A stretch of DNA of 64,000 nt. Source: UBA2779 sp965232165. GTDB taxonomy: Bacteria > Spirochaetota > Spirochaetia > DSM-2461. The notes under the pieces were generated by a model, which saw only the letters and a list, made by a program, of their open reading frames with translations, searched no databases and was not told the DNA's origin. The stretch covers positions 2,046,001-2,110,000 of the forward strand of contig CBDDOY010000001.1 of assembly GCA_965232165.1 (NCBI GenBank). The letters are read 5' to 3'. The position numbers were made by a program, and so were the translations under genes. Shown here piece by piece: positions 1 through 8,611 of the stretch; the stretch's first letter is position 1, and every line of letters starts with the position of its first letter.

Positions 1-1
1 G

Positions 2-799
2 ATGGTGGAATTCCTTCAGGATATCGCGCCGGAACATCCGGAAAAACGCTATATCATTTTCGATGAGGGGGTAGACTACTCCCTAGGCAACTTAAATAAC
101 GTTTATTCCATCGGCTACAGGCAGAATGAGGCATCCTTCCTGGCCGGAGTCTTGGCCGTATATATGTCAACAGGTCAACACCGGCCGTCGGAAGCCAAGG
201 CGATTGGGTTTCTTGGCGGGGTGGACGTCCCCGTCATCAATGATTTCCTGGTCGGGTACATCGAAGGGGCGCTGTATGCCGATTCGGGCGCCAAGGTCGC
301 CATATCTTACATTGGGTCTTTCGATGATTCCGCCAAGGGGAAGGAGATGGCCCTGGCCCAGTACAACATAGGCGTAGAAGTGGGTTACAACGTTGCCGGA
401 CAGGCCGGTCTGGGGCAGTTGGATGCCGCCAAAGATTCCGGCCGCTATGCCATCGGTGTGGATTCCGATCAGGCGGCGATATTTGCCAAAACCGACCCGG
501 CCAAGGCGGAATTGATTATCACTTCCATCTTGAAGAGGGTGGACAACTCGTTGCTGAGGGTCATAGATCTTCATACGGAGGGAAATCTGGCCTATGGTCA
601 AATGGAATACCTTGGATTCGCTGAAGACTGTGTTGGAATAGCGGACAACGACATATACATGAGAGCCGTACCAGAGGAGATAAGGCAGGAACTGATCGAT
701 GTCGAGAATCGGATCATCAGCGGCGAAATCAAGGTGGGCACGGCCTTTGGCATGAGTACTGAAGACCTGGATAGCCTGCGAAGCGCCGTTAAACCCTAG
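2..799 (+). CDS. BMP/PnrA-family nucleoside-binding protein, 5' truncated
   Basis: C-terminal ~265 residues of a basic membrane protein (BMP/Med/PnrA-like) substrate-binding protein; the reading frame is open to the window edge, so the signal peptide and N-terminal lobe lie upstream. Visible family features are the FLAGVLA stretch (about residue 46), the GFLGGVDVPVINDF segment (about 69-82) and VGVDSDQA-like IGVDSDQA near 151. Family members bind purine or other nucleosides outside the cytoplasmic membrane and deliver them to a YufO/P/Q-type ABC importer. The ATPase and two permeases follow directly, and a nucleoside hydrolase lies about 4 kb downstream, which supports nucleosides as substrate. 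The family call is secure; the exact ligand is inferred. Confidence 0.88.
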   Translation: MVEFLQDIAPEHPEKRYIIFDEGVDYSLGNLNNVYSIGYRQNEASFLAGVLAVYMSTGQHRPSEAKAIGFLGGVDVPVINDFLVGYIEGALYADSGAKVAISYIGSFDDSAKGKEMALAQYNIGVEVGYNVAGQAGLGQLDAAKDSGRYAIGVDSDQAAIFAKTDPAKAELIITSILKRVDNSLLRVIDLHTEGNLAYGQMEYLGFAEDCVGIADNDIYMRAVPEEIRQELIDVENRIISGEIKVGTAFGMSTEDLDSLRSAVKP

Positions 800-810
800 A
801 AGTACGAAGT

Positions 811-2361
811 ATGGGGAATTTGCTCGCCATGGAGGGGGTGGTCAAGGTCTATCCAAACGGCATCATCGCCAACGATGGAGTGGATTTCTCCATCAAGGAG
901 GGAGAAATCCATGCGCTGGTCGGTGAAAACGGCGCCGGCAAATCGACGCTGATGAAAATACTCTACGGACTGGAAACCCCCGAAAAAGGACGCATCACCT
1001 TGAATGGCATGCCCATTCAGATACCTTCCCCTCACAAGGCTATTGAATACGGTATAGGGATGGTTCATCAGCACTTCATGCTGGTGCCGTCCTTAACCGT
1101 GGCCGAGAACTTGGTACTGGGTATGGAACCCGCAAGGGGCCTTGTCATTGACAGGGAGAGGGCGATTGAGATGAGCGTTAAGCTCTCTAGGAAATACAAT
1201 CTTCAGGTGAATCCCAAGCAAAAAATTCGGGATTTGCCTGTCGGCACCAAGCAGAAAGTGGAAATTCTCAAGGCTCTGCATCGAGGGGCTAAAATACTGA
1301 TCCTTGATGAGCCCACGGCGGTTCTCACACCGCAGGAAACCAAGGAATTATTTCATGAGCTTCGGCTGTTGAAGGAAGAGGGCAACACCATCATCTTCAT
1401 CTCCCATAAGCTTCGCGAGGTGAAGCATCTCTGCGACCGGCTTACTATCATGCGTAACGGCAGGAATCAAGGTATGTTTGATTCTGTGGATGTGAGCGAA
1501 AAAGACATATCTCGCCTGATGGTGGGGCGCGATGTTGTCCTCAAAGCAGACAAGACCAAATCGGCACCGGAGGATGTCTGCTTGAAGGCGAGGGATGTCA
1601 CCATCATCAACGACTTCGGGAAGACCGTTGTAGACGGTGTCTCTTTTGATCTCAGGAGGGGGGAGATCCTCGGCATTGCCGGTGTGGAAGGGAACGGTCA
1701 ACGGGAATTGGTGGAAGCCGTTAGCGGCCTCAAAAGATTTCATCGTGGGGATATAGCCCTTAAGAATGTGAGCATCAAAAATCTGTCTATCAAAGAAGTC
1801 CGCAAGCTTGGCACCTGTCACATTCCCGAGGATCGCATGGCCTATGGTGTGGCCGATACACTCAGTATTGAGCAGAACCTTTTAGCGGATAAGCATGATT
1901 GGCCTGAATTCACGGGCAAGGTGCTCAACAAGCCGGACGCCATCAGAAAGAACAGCGAGAGGTTGACCGCCGAGTATCGCATCAAATGTGATTCCCCCCG
2001 ACAGGAACTCAAGGGGCTCTCGGGAGGCAATATCCAGAAGGTTGTCGTGGCCAGGGAATTCTCCACTAACCCCATGCTGGTTATCGCCGATCAGCCTACG
2101 AGGGGAATTGATGTCGGCGCCACGGAATTTATCCGCAGGCGACTGGTGGAGCTTCGGGACTCAGGCAGTGCCATACTGCTCATATCAGCCGATCTGAACG
2201 AGATTATGGAACTCTCGGACAGCCTAATCGTGATGTATGGCGGAAGTATCGCCGCATACATCAAGGATGTCTCAGGTATGGCCGAGGAGGAGTTGGGACT
2301 GTACATGCTGGGTGTACGCAGGCAGATGCCTGAAGAGATTCAAGATGCCATCCATGAATAG
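811..2361 (+). CDS. Nucleoside ABC transporter, fused ATP-binding protein (YufO/NupO-like)
   Basis: 516-residue protein with two tandem ABC ATPase domains, the layout of nucleoside and simple-sugar importers. The first domain has Walker A GENGAGKST (about 38-46), a Q-loop HQHFM and Walker B ILILDEPTAVL. The second has a degenerate P-loop (GVEGNGQRE), a clear signature LSGGNIQKV and Walker B LVIADQPTRGID. It starts 11 bases after the binding-protein stop; an in-frame ATG at 829 is an alternative start because neither has a strong ribosome site. It energises the two permeases that follow, with which it overlaps. The YufO/NupO assignment rests on the BMP partner rather than on the ATPase alone. 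Confidence 0.9.
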   Translation: MGNLLAMEGVVKVYPNGIIANDGVDFSIKEGEIHALVGENGAGKSTLMKILYGLETPEKGRITLNGMPIQIPSPHKAIEYGIGMVHQHFMLVPSLTVAENLVLGMEPARGLVIDRERAIEMSVKLSRKYNLQVNPKQKIRDLPVGTKQKVEILKALHRGAKILILDEPTAVLTPQETKELFHELRLLKEEGNTIIFISHKLREVKHLCDRLTIMRNGRNQGMFDSVDVSEKDISRLMVGRDVVLKADKTKSAPEDVCLKARDVTIINDFGKTVVDGVSFDLRRGEILGIAGVEGNGQRELVEAVSGLKRFHRGDIALKNVSIKNLSIKEVRKLGTCHIPEDRMAYGVADTLSIEQNLLADKHDWPEFTGKVLNKPDAIRKNSERLTAEYRIKCDSPRQELKGLSGGNIQKVVVAREFSTNPMLVIADQPTRGIDVGATEFIRRRLVELRDSGSAILLISADLNEIMELSDSLIVMYGGSIAAYIKDVSGMAEEELGLYMLGVRRQMPEEIQDAIHE

Positions 2362-3409
2362 CATGAATAAAAGTAAGCTGTTATTCGAAACAGTCCGTAC
2401 TGCCCTGGCCATTCTGATCGCTCTGGGGTTTTCCCTCGTATTGATACTTCTTGTCAGCCGGCAGCCAGGGATCGCATTGAGTCAGTTTCTTATCGGACCG
2501 CTAAGCAGTTTACGGCATTTCGGCAACGTATTGGAAATGATGATTCCCATGATATTCACCGGACTGGCCATCAGTCTGATGTTCTCTGCCGCACAGTTCA
2601 ACCTGGCTGCGGAAGGAGCCTTCTTCATGGGCGGAGTGGCCGCCGCTTTCGTTGCCGTGAGATGGAATCTGCCGCCATTGCTTCATCCGCTGATCGCTAT
2701 ACTGGCCGGGGGTCTGGCCGGGGCGGGTGTCTGCAGCATACCGGCCTATCTGAAGATGAAATGGAATGCGTCCGAACTAGTTTCGTCCCTGATGTTCAAT
2801 TATTTGGCGTTGTTCATGGGTATATTCATCGTTAAATACCTCCTTAGGGATATCGATGCCGGCGCCATCGTCTCGGAGAGGCTGCCTTCCAGTGCCAGGC
2901 TGTTTCGGATAATCCCTAAAACCAGGGTGCATTTTGGCTTAATCATCGCCATCGCCATGTTTATTGCCTGCCGTTATTACATGTTCCGGACACGCTGGGG
3001 GTATAGATTGAGGGTGACAGGAGCCAACACCAGTTTTGCCCGCTATGCGGGAATAAACATCATGGCGGTTATCATGTCATCTCAAGTTCTGGGTGGAATG
3101 ATTGCCGGCATGGGCGGCGCGATTGAGATTCTAGGCATGTATCGCCGTTTCTCCTGGCAGGCGCTCCCCGGCTACGGTTGGGACGGCATCATCGTGGCCA
3201 TCCTGGCTCGGAATAATCCTGTCCTGGTGCCGGCAGGGGCCTTCTTCTTGGCCTATCTGCGCATCGGCGCCGATTTGATGGCCCGTACCAGCGATGTTCA
3301 AAACGAGGTGGTCACCATCATCCAGGGTATCATGATAGTCCTGATAGCGGCAGAGAGTTTTCTCTCTTCCATGCACCAGAGGATGGTGTATAAGACGGCT
3401 TGGAAATAA
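2345..3409 (+). CDS. Nucleoside ABC transporter permease (YufP-like)
   Basis: About 354 residues, a polytopic inner-membrane permease of the BPD_transp_2 superfamily. Hydrophobic segments start right after the N-terminus (TALAILIALGFSLVLILLVS) and repeat through the protein. The family-typical regions FNLAAEGAFFMGG and RVTGANTSFARYAGI are visible. The reading frame extends further upstream inside the ATPase gene, but that part is not membrane-like; ATG 2345, after a GAAGAG ribosome site, gives a normal N-terminus and a 17-base overlap with the ATPase. ATGs at 2354 and 2363 are equally possible. It pairs with the next permease to form the channel. Confidence 0.85.
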   Translation: MPSMNSMNKSKLLFETVRTALAILIALGFSLVLILLVSRQPGIALSQFLIGPLSSLRHFGNVLEMMIPMIFTGLAISLMFSAAQFNLAAEGAFFMGGVAAAFVAVRWNLPPLLHPLIAILAGGLAGAGVCSIPAYLKMKWNASELVSSLMFNYLALFMGIFIVKYLLRDIDAGAIVSERLPSSARLFRIIPKTRVHFGLIIAIAMFIACRYYMFRTRWGYRLRVTGANTSFARYAGINIMAVIMSSQVLGGMIAGMGGAIEILGMYRRFSWQALPGYGWDGIIVAILARNNPVLVPAGAFFLAYLRIGADLMARTSDVQNEVVTIIQGIMIVLIAAESFLSSMHQRMVYKTAWK

Positions 3410-3412
3410 TAT

Positions 3413-4342
3413 ATGCAAGACATCCTCGGTATCATCTTTTCGGTTGAATTCGGCTATGCCGTATTGAGGGTTTCCACCCCAATCCTTTTTGCCGCTATGG
3501 GCGCTCTTCTTTCGGATAAGGCGGGGGTTATCAACATCGCGCTGGAAGGCATCATGCTGATCGCCGCCCTGGCCGGGGTTATCTTCAGCGCCCTGGCCCA
3601 GAGTGCCCTGATCGGCTTGTTCTGTGCCGCATTGGCGGGGTCTCTGGCAGGCATGCTGCTGGCTTACTTCGCCCTCAATCTGAAAACCGATGTGATCCTG
3701 TCTGCCATCGCGCTGAATCTGATGGCAAGCGGCGGAACCGTCTTCATCATGTTTCTTATCGCGGGCGACAAGGGCATATCCTCCTCCCTGCCCAGCAAGG
3801 TGCTGCCGAAATTGACTTTGCCGTTTATTAGGGATATTCCCGTTCTCGGTTCCATCTTGTCAGGGCACAATGTTCTCACCTATGGGGCCGTCCTGTCTGT
3901 GTTTCTAGTGTGGTTCCTCCTGAACAAGACGCCTCTCGGGCTGCATATAAGGGCGGTGGGCGAAAATCCTGATGCCGCCGACTCTGTGGGTATCAGCGTG
4001 CGCCGCACTCAGTATATTGCCCTCACACTTAGCGGTTTAATGGCCGGATTCGGCGGCGCCTATATGTCCATGGGCTATGTGTCCTGGTTCAGCACGAACA
4101 TGACCGCCGGCCGGGGATTCATCGCCCTGGCAGCGGAAGCCATGGGAGGGGCAACGCCTTTCGGGGCCTTACTTACTTCGATGCTGTTTGGCTTTTTCGA
4201 TGCTCTTTCCAACTCCCTGCACTCTTTGAGCATACCGGTGGAGTTTGTTCAGATGGTTCCCTACGCCTCCACGGTGATTGGATTGGTTATCTATGCCGTC
4301 AACAGAACCAATCGGATGAAGCGTATCCAAGTCCGGCCATAG
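3413..4342 (+). CDS. Nucleoside ABC transporter permease (YufQ-like)
   Basis: 309 residues, the second, shorter permease of the nucleoside importer. It shows repeated hydrophobic spans and the subfamily-typical stretches GVINIALEGIML (about 37-48), LKTDVILSAIALNLMASG and LHIRAVGENPDAADSVGI. It begins three bases after the preceding stop, consistent with translational coupling. The C-terminus is short and basic (NRTNRMKRIQVRP), probably cytoplasmic. The stop codon abuts AGAGGTGCCC (4341-4350), which matches the right end of the family-A element described elsewhere in this window. It functions with the upstream ATPase and BMP binding protein. Confidence 0.87.
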   Translation: MQDILGIIFSVEFGYAVLRVSTPILFAAMGALLSDKAGVINIALEGIMLIAALAGVIFSALAQSALIGLFCAALAGSLAGMLLAYFALNLKTDVILSAIALNLMASGGTVFIMFLIAGDKGISSSLPSKVLPKLTLPFIRDIPVLGSILSGHNVLTYGAVLSVFLVWFLLNKTPLGLHIRAVGENPDAADSVGISVRRTQYIALTLSGLMAGFGGAYMSMGYVSWFSTNMTAGRGFIALAAEAMGGATPFGALLTSMLFGFFDALSNSLHSLSIPVEFVQMVPYASTVIGLVIYAVNRTNRMKRIQVRP

Positions 4343-4364
4343 AGGTGCCCATAAAACAGTAACT

Positions 4365-4483
4365 GGGCGCGCCCCCTCGGGTCGGGCTTTCCTCTCCAAT
4401 ACCTTGCTCTGGCAGCCTGCCCCCCGGCTCATTGCTAATCGCAGGGGGGCAGCCAGAGGCATTTCCGTTTCAATCCCTTGCGC
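4365..4483 (+). repeat. GC-rich hairpin repeat, family B, copy 1
   Basis: A 119-base GC-rich block starting GGGCGCGCCCCCTCGGG and ending near CCCTTGCGC. Its core can fold as a hairpin with arms GCCCCCCGGC and (imperfect) GCAGGGGGGC. Near-identical blocks occur at 16870-16986 and 46759-46876 in the same orientation and, shortened, at 12190-12262 in the opposite one. Short reading frames across this stretch are not conserved between copies, so it is non-coding. The gene-free stretch 4343-4726 consists mainly of this block and the adjoining family-C relic. Confidence 0.85.
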
Positions 4484-4490
4484 TTCATTT

Positions 4491-4604
4491 AGTAATCTAT
4501 TGTGGACAGCAGAGCCTCAGAACTCAAAAATCAAAATTCGTTTTTTCACTAGACTATACGTACTGGCAAGCGGTTATTTCCCTGTCGCTAAGCTTCGGGG
4601 CACT
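4491..4604 (-). repeat. Truncated family-C repeat
   Basis: About 114 bases immediately after the family-B block. Its right end (4549-4604), including CTATACGTACTGGCAAGCGG and GCTAAGCTTCGGGGCACT, matches 47121-47173, the end of the longer family-C copy 3. The remaining part is diverged or rearranged. The same B-then-C order is seen at 46759-47173, suggesting the two repeats can occur as a composite. Confidence 0.6.
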
Positions 4605-4706
4605 TATTAATGAATTAATGGGTCTCCAGAAGTAATGATTGCGGGAAGTGGCCGATTGCTTCAATTCGTAACAAGGCGGGGGGCCCTCTATGCGCCTTTG
4701 GTGATT

Positions 4707-4714
4707 TATAGTAT
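4707..4714 (+). promoter_or_regulatory. Possible -10 element close to the nucleoside hydrolase start
   Basis: TATAGTAT lies 12-19 bases before ATG 4727, and no Shine-Dalgarno sequence is visible between them. If this is the -10 box, the transcript would be nearly leaderless. There is no clear -35 box, so this is tentative. Confidence 0.2.
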
Positions 4715-4726
4715 ACGGTACACTAG

Positions 4727-5653
4727 ATGAAAAAAAGAGTTGTCATCGACTGCGACCCCGGAATCGACGATGCCATGGCGCTGCTGATGGCTTTCGCATC
4801 GGAAGAATTGGATGTTAGAGCCATAACGACTGTGGCGGGGAATGTGCCCGTCTGTCAAACCACCGAAAATGCCCTTCGGATTGCCGCTCTGGCTAATCAG
4901 GCTGTAGAAGTTGCCGCCGGTGCGGAACGGCCTATTACAGGGGAGCATCAATACGCCGAAGCCGTCCACGGCAGCAATGGACTGGGCGGAGTGGAACTTC
5001 CCGAAGGGGGAAAGCCAAGTTCACGTGGCGCCGTCGAACTTCTGATAGATGAGATAGCAGAAGGAGACGGAGAGTTGGAACTGATTGCCCTTGGGCCATT
5101 GACCAATATTGCCCGCCTCTTGATGGAAATTTCCCCTTCTGCGGCGGGGAAGATCAAAGGCATAATCCTTATGGGTGGCGGTGTCTTTGGAGGGAATGTC
5201 ACCCCATCGGCAGAATTCAACTTTCATAGCGATCCTCATGCGGCGGCCGTCGTATTTCACTCGGGAGTGCCCATCTCCATGTATGGCCTCAATGTTACCA
5301 ATCAGGCACTGCTCTATCCCGCAGATATTCGGTCAATCAAACAATTCGGAGGTCCTGTCATCACGAAATTGACTTCTATGATGGAGTGTTATTTGAGATT
5401 CTACCGTGCCGCCGGTCATCCAGGTTTGGGTATGCACGACCCCTTTGCGGTCGCCTGCGCCATAGACGCTTCATTGGCCGGGATGAAACACCTTTATGTG
5501 GAAATTGAGACTGGGGAGAGGGAGACAATGGGCCGGTCAAAGGTGGATATTCAAGGCGAAACGGGGAAAAAGCCCAACGCCCAGGTCGCCATGACGCTTG
5601 ATAGGTCACGGTTCCTGAGTCTTTTTATGAAGCTGATGAAATCCTATTCATAG
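4727..5653 (+). CDS. Inosine/uridine-preferring nucleoside hydrolase
   Basis: 308 residues, full length for the family. The calcium-binding motif DCDPGIDD sits at residues 8-15, followed by the conserved region TVAGNVPVCQTTENALRI. VHGSNGLGG (near 82) and GPLTNIARLL (near 122) match the active-site neighbourhood, and the motif EFNFHSDPHAA lies near 163. The enzyme splits the N-glycosidic bond of ribonucleosides to free base and ribose in the cytoplasm. Its position downstream of the nucleoside importer, separated by a repeat-filled 384-base gap, fits uptake followed by salvage. Base specificity cannot be read from the sequence. Confidence 0.93.
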   Translation: MKKRVVIDCDPGIDDAMALLMAFASEELDVRAITTVAGNVPVCQTTENALRIAALANQAVEVAAGAERPITGEHQYAEAVHGSNGLGGVELPEGGKPSSRGAVELLIDEIAEGDGELELIALGPLTNIARLLMEISPSAAGKIKGIILMGGGVFGGNVTPSAEFNFHSDPHAAAVVFHSGVPISMYGLNVTNQALLYPADIRSIKQFGGPVITKLTSMMECYLRFYRAAGHPGLGMHDPFAVACAIDASLAGMKHLYVEIETGERETMGRSKVDIQGETGKKPNAQVAMTLDRSRFLSLFMKLMKSYS

Positions 5654-5659
5654 ATGCGT

Positions 5660-5687
5660 CCGACTCTTAAAAAACCTCAGGAGTCGG
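5660..5687. terminator. Stem-loop between convergent genes
   Basis: CCGACTC (5660-5666) pairs perfectly with GAGTCGG (5681-5687) around a 14-base loop that contains an A-rich run. It lies between the convergent ends of the nucleoside hydrolase and helicase genes. There is no proper T-run after either arm, so its strength as an intrinsic terminator is uncertain. Confidence 0.35.
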
Positions 5688-5711
5688 CAGACGAAGGATA
5701 TTAGGATACCT

Positions 5712-8234
5712 CTACAGCATGGATTCTACACGCCGATAAGCCTGCCCCAATGCCCTGGTGCTGTCATCATTCACTTCATTGCCGATAAAATCCGCTATGC
5801 TCTCAAGGCTCTCTAAACTGACCGACACCGCGCCGTGGAAACTGCGAATGGATTTAAACCAGCAATGCCCTTCGCCGTCTGAGTAGAGGGCCACAAATCC
5901 CATCGCCCTTCGCTTGGTCTTTTTACCGCTTCGGGTAACGGTGAGAAGATGCTCCAGCTCGGTTAATAGCTCCTTGCGGGAGCCTTCCTTATGGATATGA
6001 TAGCTGCCGCGGGGTCCGTGATCCCTGACATCCTTGCGGGGGTCCAGGAGTCTGGCCGCCTTTATGATGGTATTCACCTTGGAATCCGGAAGAACTTCAT
6101 CTCTGCCGAGAAGGAGTGTGCCGCGAAGATTGCCGAAGTCAGCGAGCATTTCATTCGATTTAGAAAGGGCTTCATGGAGTCGTTTCCATTCAAACAGCGC
6201 ACGTTTCTTGCCGCCCCTTCCAGGCTCTCGGGTGAGAGGAAATGCCTCGCCGGCTATCCATATCTGGTTTGTCGTGTCCTTATTCGATGACTTCTCCATC
6301 CCATAGCCTTTGTCTCTTTGGGCCCCGGCCTTTCTTCTGCCGTCCCGAAGCATGGTGAGCAGTCTAGGGTGGATCTGCGGCAGCCATGACTTCAGCAAGG
6401 GGGACACCGAGCGGGCATAGGTTCGGCTTGTCTGAACAATTTCCCCGGCAACGATGTACTCGGGGTTTTCCTTGAAGAGTACCGATCCCGGATGAATAAC
6501 AATACGATCTATACCGACACTCCGGTAATCGAAGCGGCCATCCTTAATGCAGATAAAAGGAATAAGTCCCCGGGTGCATGACTTGAGGAAATTCTCGGTG
6601 GAGCCTCCCTCGGTTATGGGAATACCTCTCTCTCCGGTTATATCCTCAATCTGTTGAGTAATCGCCAAAATTTCGTCGAGTATTTTCTTGTCCAGATAAT
6701 GGCGTTCTGCAAAATCCTGCTTGTTCTTTGCGCTGACATAATCCCAATAAAGATTGAGATAGCTGGCGAAATCCCCATGATGCTCGGAGCGGAACACATG
6801 ATGCGCCCTGCGGGCTTCCATTTCCTCACCCTGAGGCAGAAGGTAGGGCGACTTTGTGGACAGAAAAGAGGCGGCGATGATGGTTTCCTTGAGCACATCG
6901 GGGTAATGGCGGATGGCTTCGACTATCATGCGGGCATGGCGGGGCATCAGGGGATAGGGCACCATCTGCCTTCCTATGTCGGTGAGGCTATTCTCATCGT
7001 CGATGGCGTCCATCAGCCGAAGGGCTTCGACGGCCCCATGCACGGCCTTCGCGTCGGGGGGATTGATGAATGGAAAAGACTCAAAATCCCTGATGCCTAT
7101 TTCCGCCATTCTCAGCACGACTTCGGTGAGATCGGTGCGGTATATCTCCTCCTGAGTAAATTCGGGACGTTTATGAAAACCCTTTTCAGAGTACAGCCGG
7201 TAACAGACCCCTGGGCCGGTACGTCCGGCACGGCCCTGGCGCTGCTTGGCCGAGGCCTGGGATATTTCCATTTCCACTAAGGCGCTCGCATAGGTGCGGG
7301 GGTTATAGTAGTTGAGCTTAGCCAGGCCAGTGTCCACAACGGCGGCTATGCCGTCGATGGTGATGCTGGTTTCGGCTACATTGGTGGCGATAACGACTTT
7401 TCTCTGACCGACTGGAGCCGGAGCGAAAATTCTCTCCTGCTCCTCGCTGCCAAGACGGCTATAGAGCGGCAATACATGCAACGGCCTTCGTGACTTGCAG
7501 CCCATCAAACTGGTAACGGTGTCTTTGATCATTTTCTCACCGGTGCAGAAGATGAGAATGCCGCCGTCTTCAGGGATGGTTATGTCGTTGGCGATTTTCT
7601 CGACGATAGCCGTGATGGTTGCGATCAACATCTCCTCGCTGCCCGTCATGGGCAGTGGCTTGTAAACAAGCTTCACAGGATACATGGGGGTGTCGATGGT
7701 TATTATGGGGCAGTTGTCGAAGTACTCGCTAAAAACCCGGGGATTCAAGGTGGCCGATGATATGATTACCTTGATATCTGGTCTATGAGGCAGGATTTCT
7801 TTCAACAAACCGAGGATGAAGTCTATATTCAATGTGCGCTCATGGGCTTCGTCAACGATGAGCACCCCATAGCGTGAGAGCAGCCGGTCACTTTTCATCT
7901 CTTGGAGCAAGGTGCCGTCGGTGAGTATCTTCAGCCGGGTTTCACTGCTTGTAACATCCTCGAAACGCATCTTGTAGCCAACATAACCGCCCACCTCGGT
8001 TTCTAACTGCGCTGCTATGTACCGGCAAACTCCTACGGCGGCGATGCGCCTTGGCTGGGTGATGCCGATGACGGACTTCGCAGCATAGCCGGCTTCGTGA
8101 AGAATAATAGGAATCTGAGTGGTTTTGCCGGAACCGGTCGGGCTCTCGACTACGATGACCTGATTCTCATTGAGTGCATCAAGTATGCGCTGCCGTTGTG
8201 TGTAGACAGGGAGAGACAGGGGCTTTGTTGTCAT
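5712..8234 (-). CDS. hrpA: DEAH-box ATP-dependent RNA helicase, HrpA-like
   Basis: 840 residues. Motif I is PTGSGKTT (about 32-39), motif II DEAH (128-131), motif III SAT near 160. Motif V reads ATNVAETSITIDG and motif VI QRQGRAGRTG. The HA2 region follows (FPFINPPDAKAVHGAVEALRL begins about residue 390), then an OB-fold-like segment. The last ~150 residues are not recognised and may be lineage specific. Bacterial HrpA/HrpB proteins act on RNA or RNA-protein complexes. The length is close to HrpB (about 820) but shorter than E. coli HrpA; I use hrpA because spirochaetal homologues are usually named that way (from memory). It is monocistronic and convergent with the nucleoside hydrolase. Confidence 0.88.
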   Translation of the reverse strand: MTTKPLSLPVYTQRQRILDALNENQVIVVESPTGSGKTTQIPIILHEAGYAAKSVIGITQPRRIAAVGVCRYIAAQLETEVGGYVGYKMRFEDVTSSETRLKILTDGTLLQEMKSDRLLSRYGVLIVDEAHERTLNIDFILGLLKEILPHRPDIKVIISSATLNPRVFSEYFDNCPIITIDTPMYPVKLVYKPLPMTGSEEMLIATITAIVEKIANDITIPEDGGILIFCTGEKMIKDTVTSLMGCKSRRPLHVLPLYSRLGSEEQERIFAPAPVGQRKVVIATNVAETSITIDGIAAVVDTGLAKLNYYNPRTYASALVEMEISQASAKQRQGRAGRTGPGVCYRLYSEKGFHKRPEFTQEEIYRTDLTEVVLRMAEIGIRDFESFPFINPPDAKAVHGAVEALRLMDAIDDENSLTDIGRQMVPYPLMPRHARMIVEAIRHYPDVLKETIIAASFLSTKSPYLLPQGEEMEARRAHHVFRSEHHGDFASYLNLYWDYVSAKNKQDFAERHYLDKKILDEILAITQQIEDITGERGIPITEGGSTENFLKSCTRGLIPFICIKDGRFDYRSVGIDRIVIHPGSVLFKENPEYIVAGEIVQTSRTYARSVSPLLKSWLPQIHPRLLTMLRDGRRKAGAQRDKGYGMEKSSNKDTTNQIWIAGEAFPLTREPGRGGKKRALFEWKRLHEALSKSNEMLADFGNLRGTLLLGRDEVLPDSKVNTIIKAARLLDPRKDVRDHGPRGSYHIHKEGSRKELLTELEHLLTVTRSGKKTKRRAMGFVALYSDGEGHCWFKSIRSFHGAVSVSLESLESIADFIGNEVNDDSTRALGQAYRRVESML

Positions 8235-8322
8235 TTATGAATATGATAGTACATTGAAATAGTTTGAGCAATGACTAAACCCCTGATGAAACCCTGTCGA
8301 TGTGTATTTCCGGGGATCTGAC

Positions 8323-8514
8323 GGGCGCCTTTAAAAACCCCATTCCGTTTCTGGCTTGCTCTTTTCCGCCTGCCTGTGCGTGTTCCGCACGCAGACAGGC
8401 CGCTGCTGCGTTGCCAAAGAACTCACGTAACCCAGTTGTGCTTGAATTCTTGGCGCCTTGCACCGAAGAAAAACAGCTGCGCCAAATTCCAAAAGCGGTT
8501 TTTTAGGGGGACCC
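8323..8514 (+). mobile_element. Family-A element (A2 type) with an internal 33-base hairpin
   Basis: Starts GGGCGCCTTTAAAAACC and ends GCGGTTTTTTAGGGGGACCC, a diverged version of the family-A terminal inverted repeats. The body matches the copies at 17454 and 47556 (GGCTTGCTCTTTTCC, CTCACGTAACCCAGTTG, GCGCCAAATTCCAAAAGCGG). It is longer than the ~161-base norm because of a near-perfect hairpin at 8368-8400 (GCCTGCCTGTGCGTG, loop, GCACGCAGACAGGC). No flanking direct repeat is recognisable, so this is probably an old copy. It fills most of the 377-base gap between the helicase and sigma-factor genes. Confidence 0.75.
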
Positions 8515-8611
8515 TAACCTGAAAGCGGTATAAGGCTGTATTGACTTTGTAATGAGATGGAGGATTTCCCTACACCAAAACACAAGGAAGCTCGACGATG
8601 TAGGTGAAAGC

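Noticed and set aside
4404..4635. Two overlapping open frames of about 67 codons after the permease genes
   Set aside because: They cover the family-B and family-C repeats; the frame is not kept in other repeat copies and there is no ribosome site.
6654..7280. A 208-codon open frame opposite the helicase gene
   Set aside because: It is the antisense of a strongly conserved helicase region and has no similarity or ribosome site.
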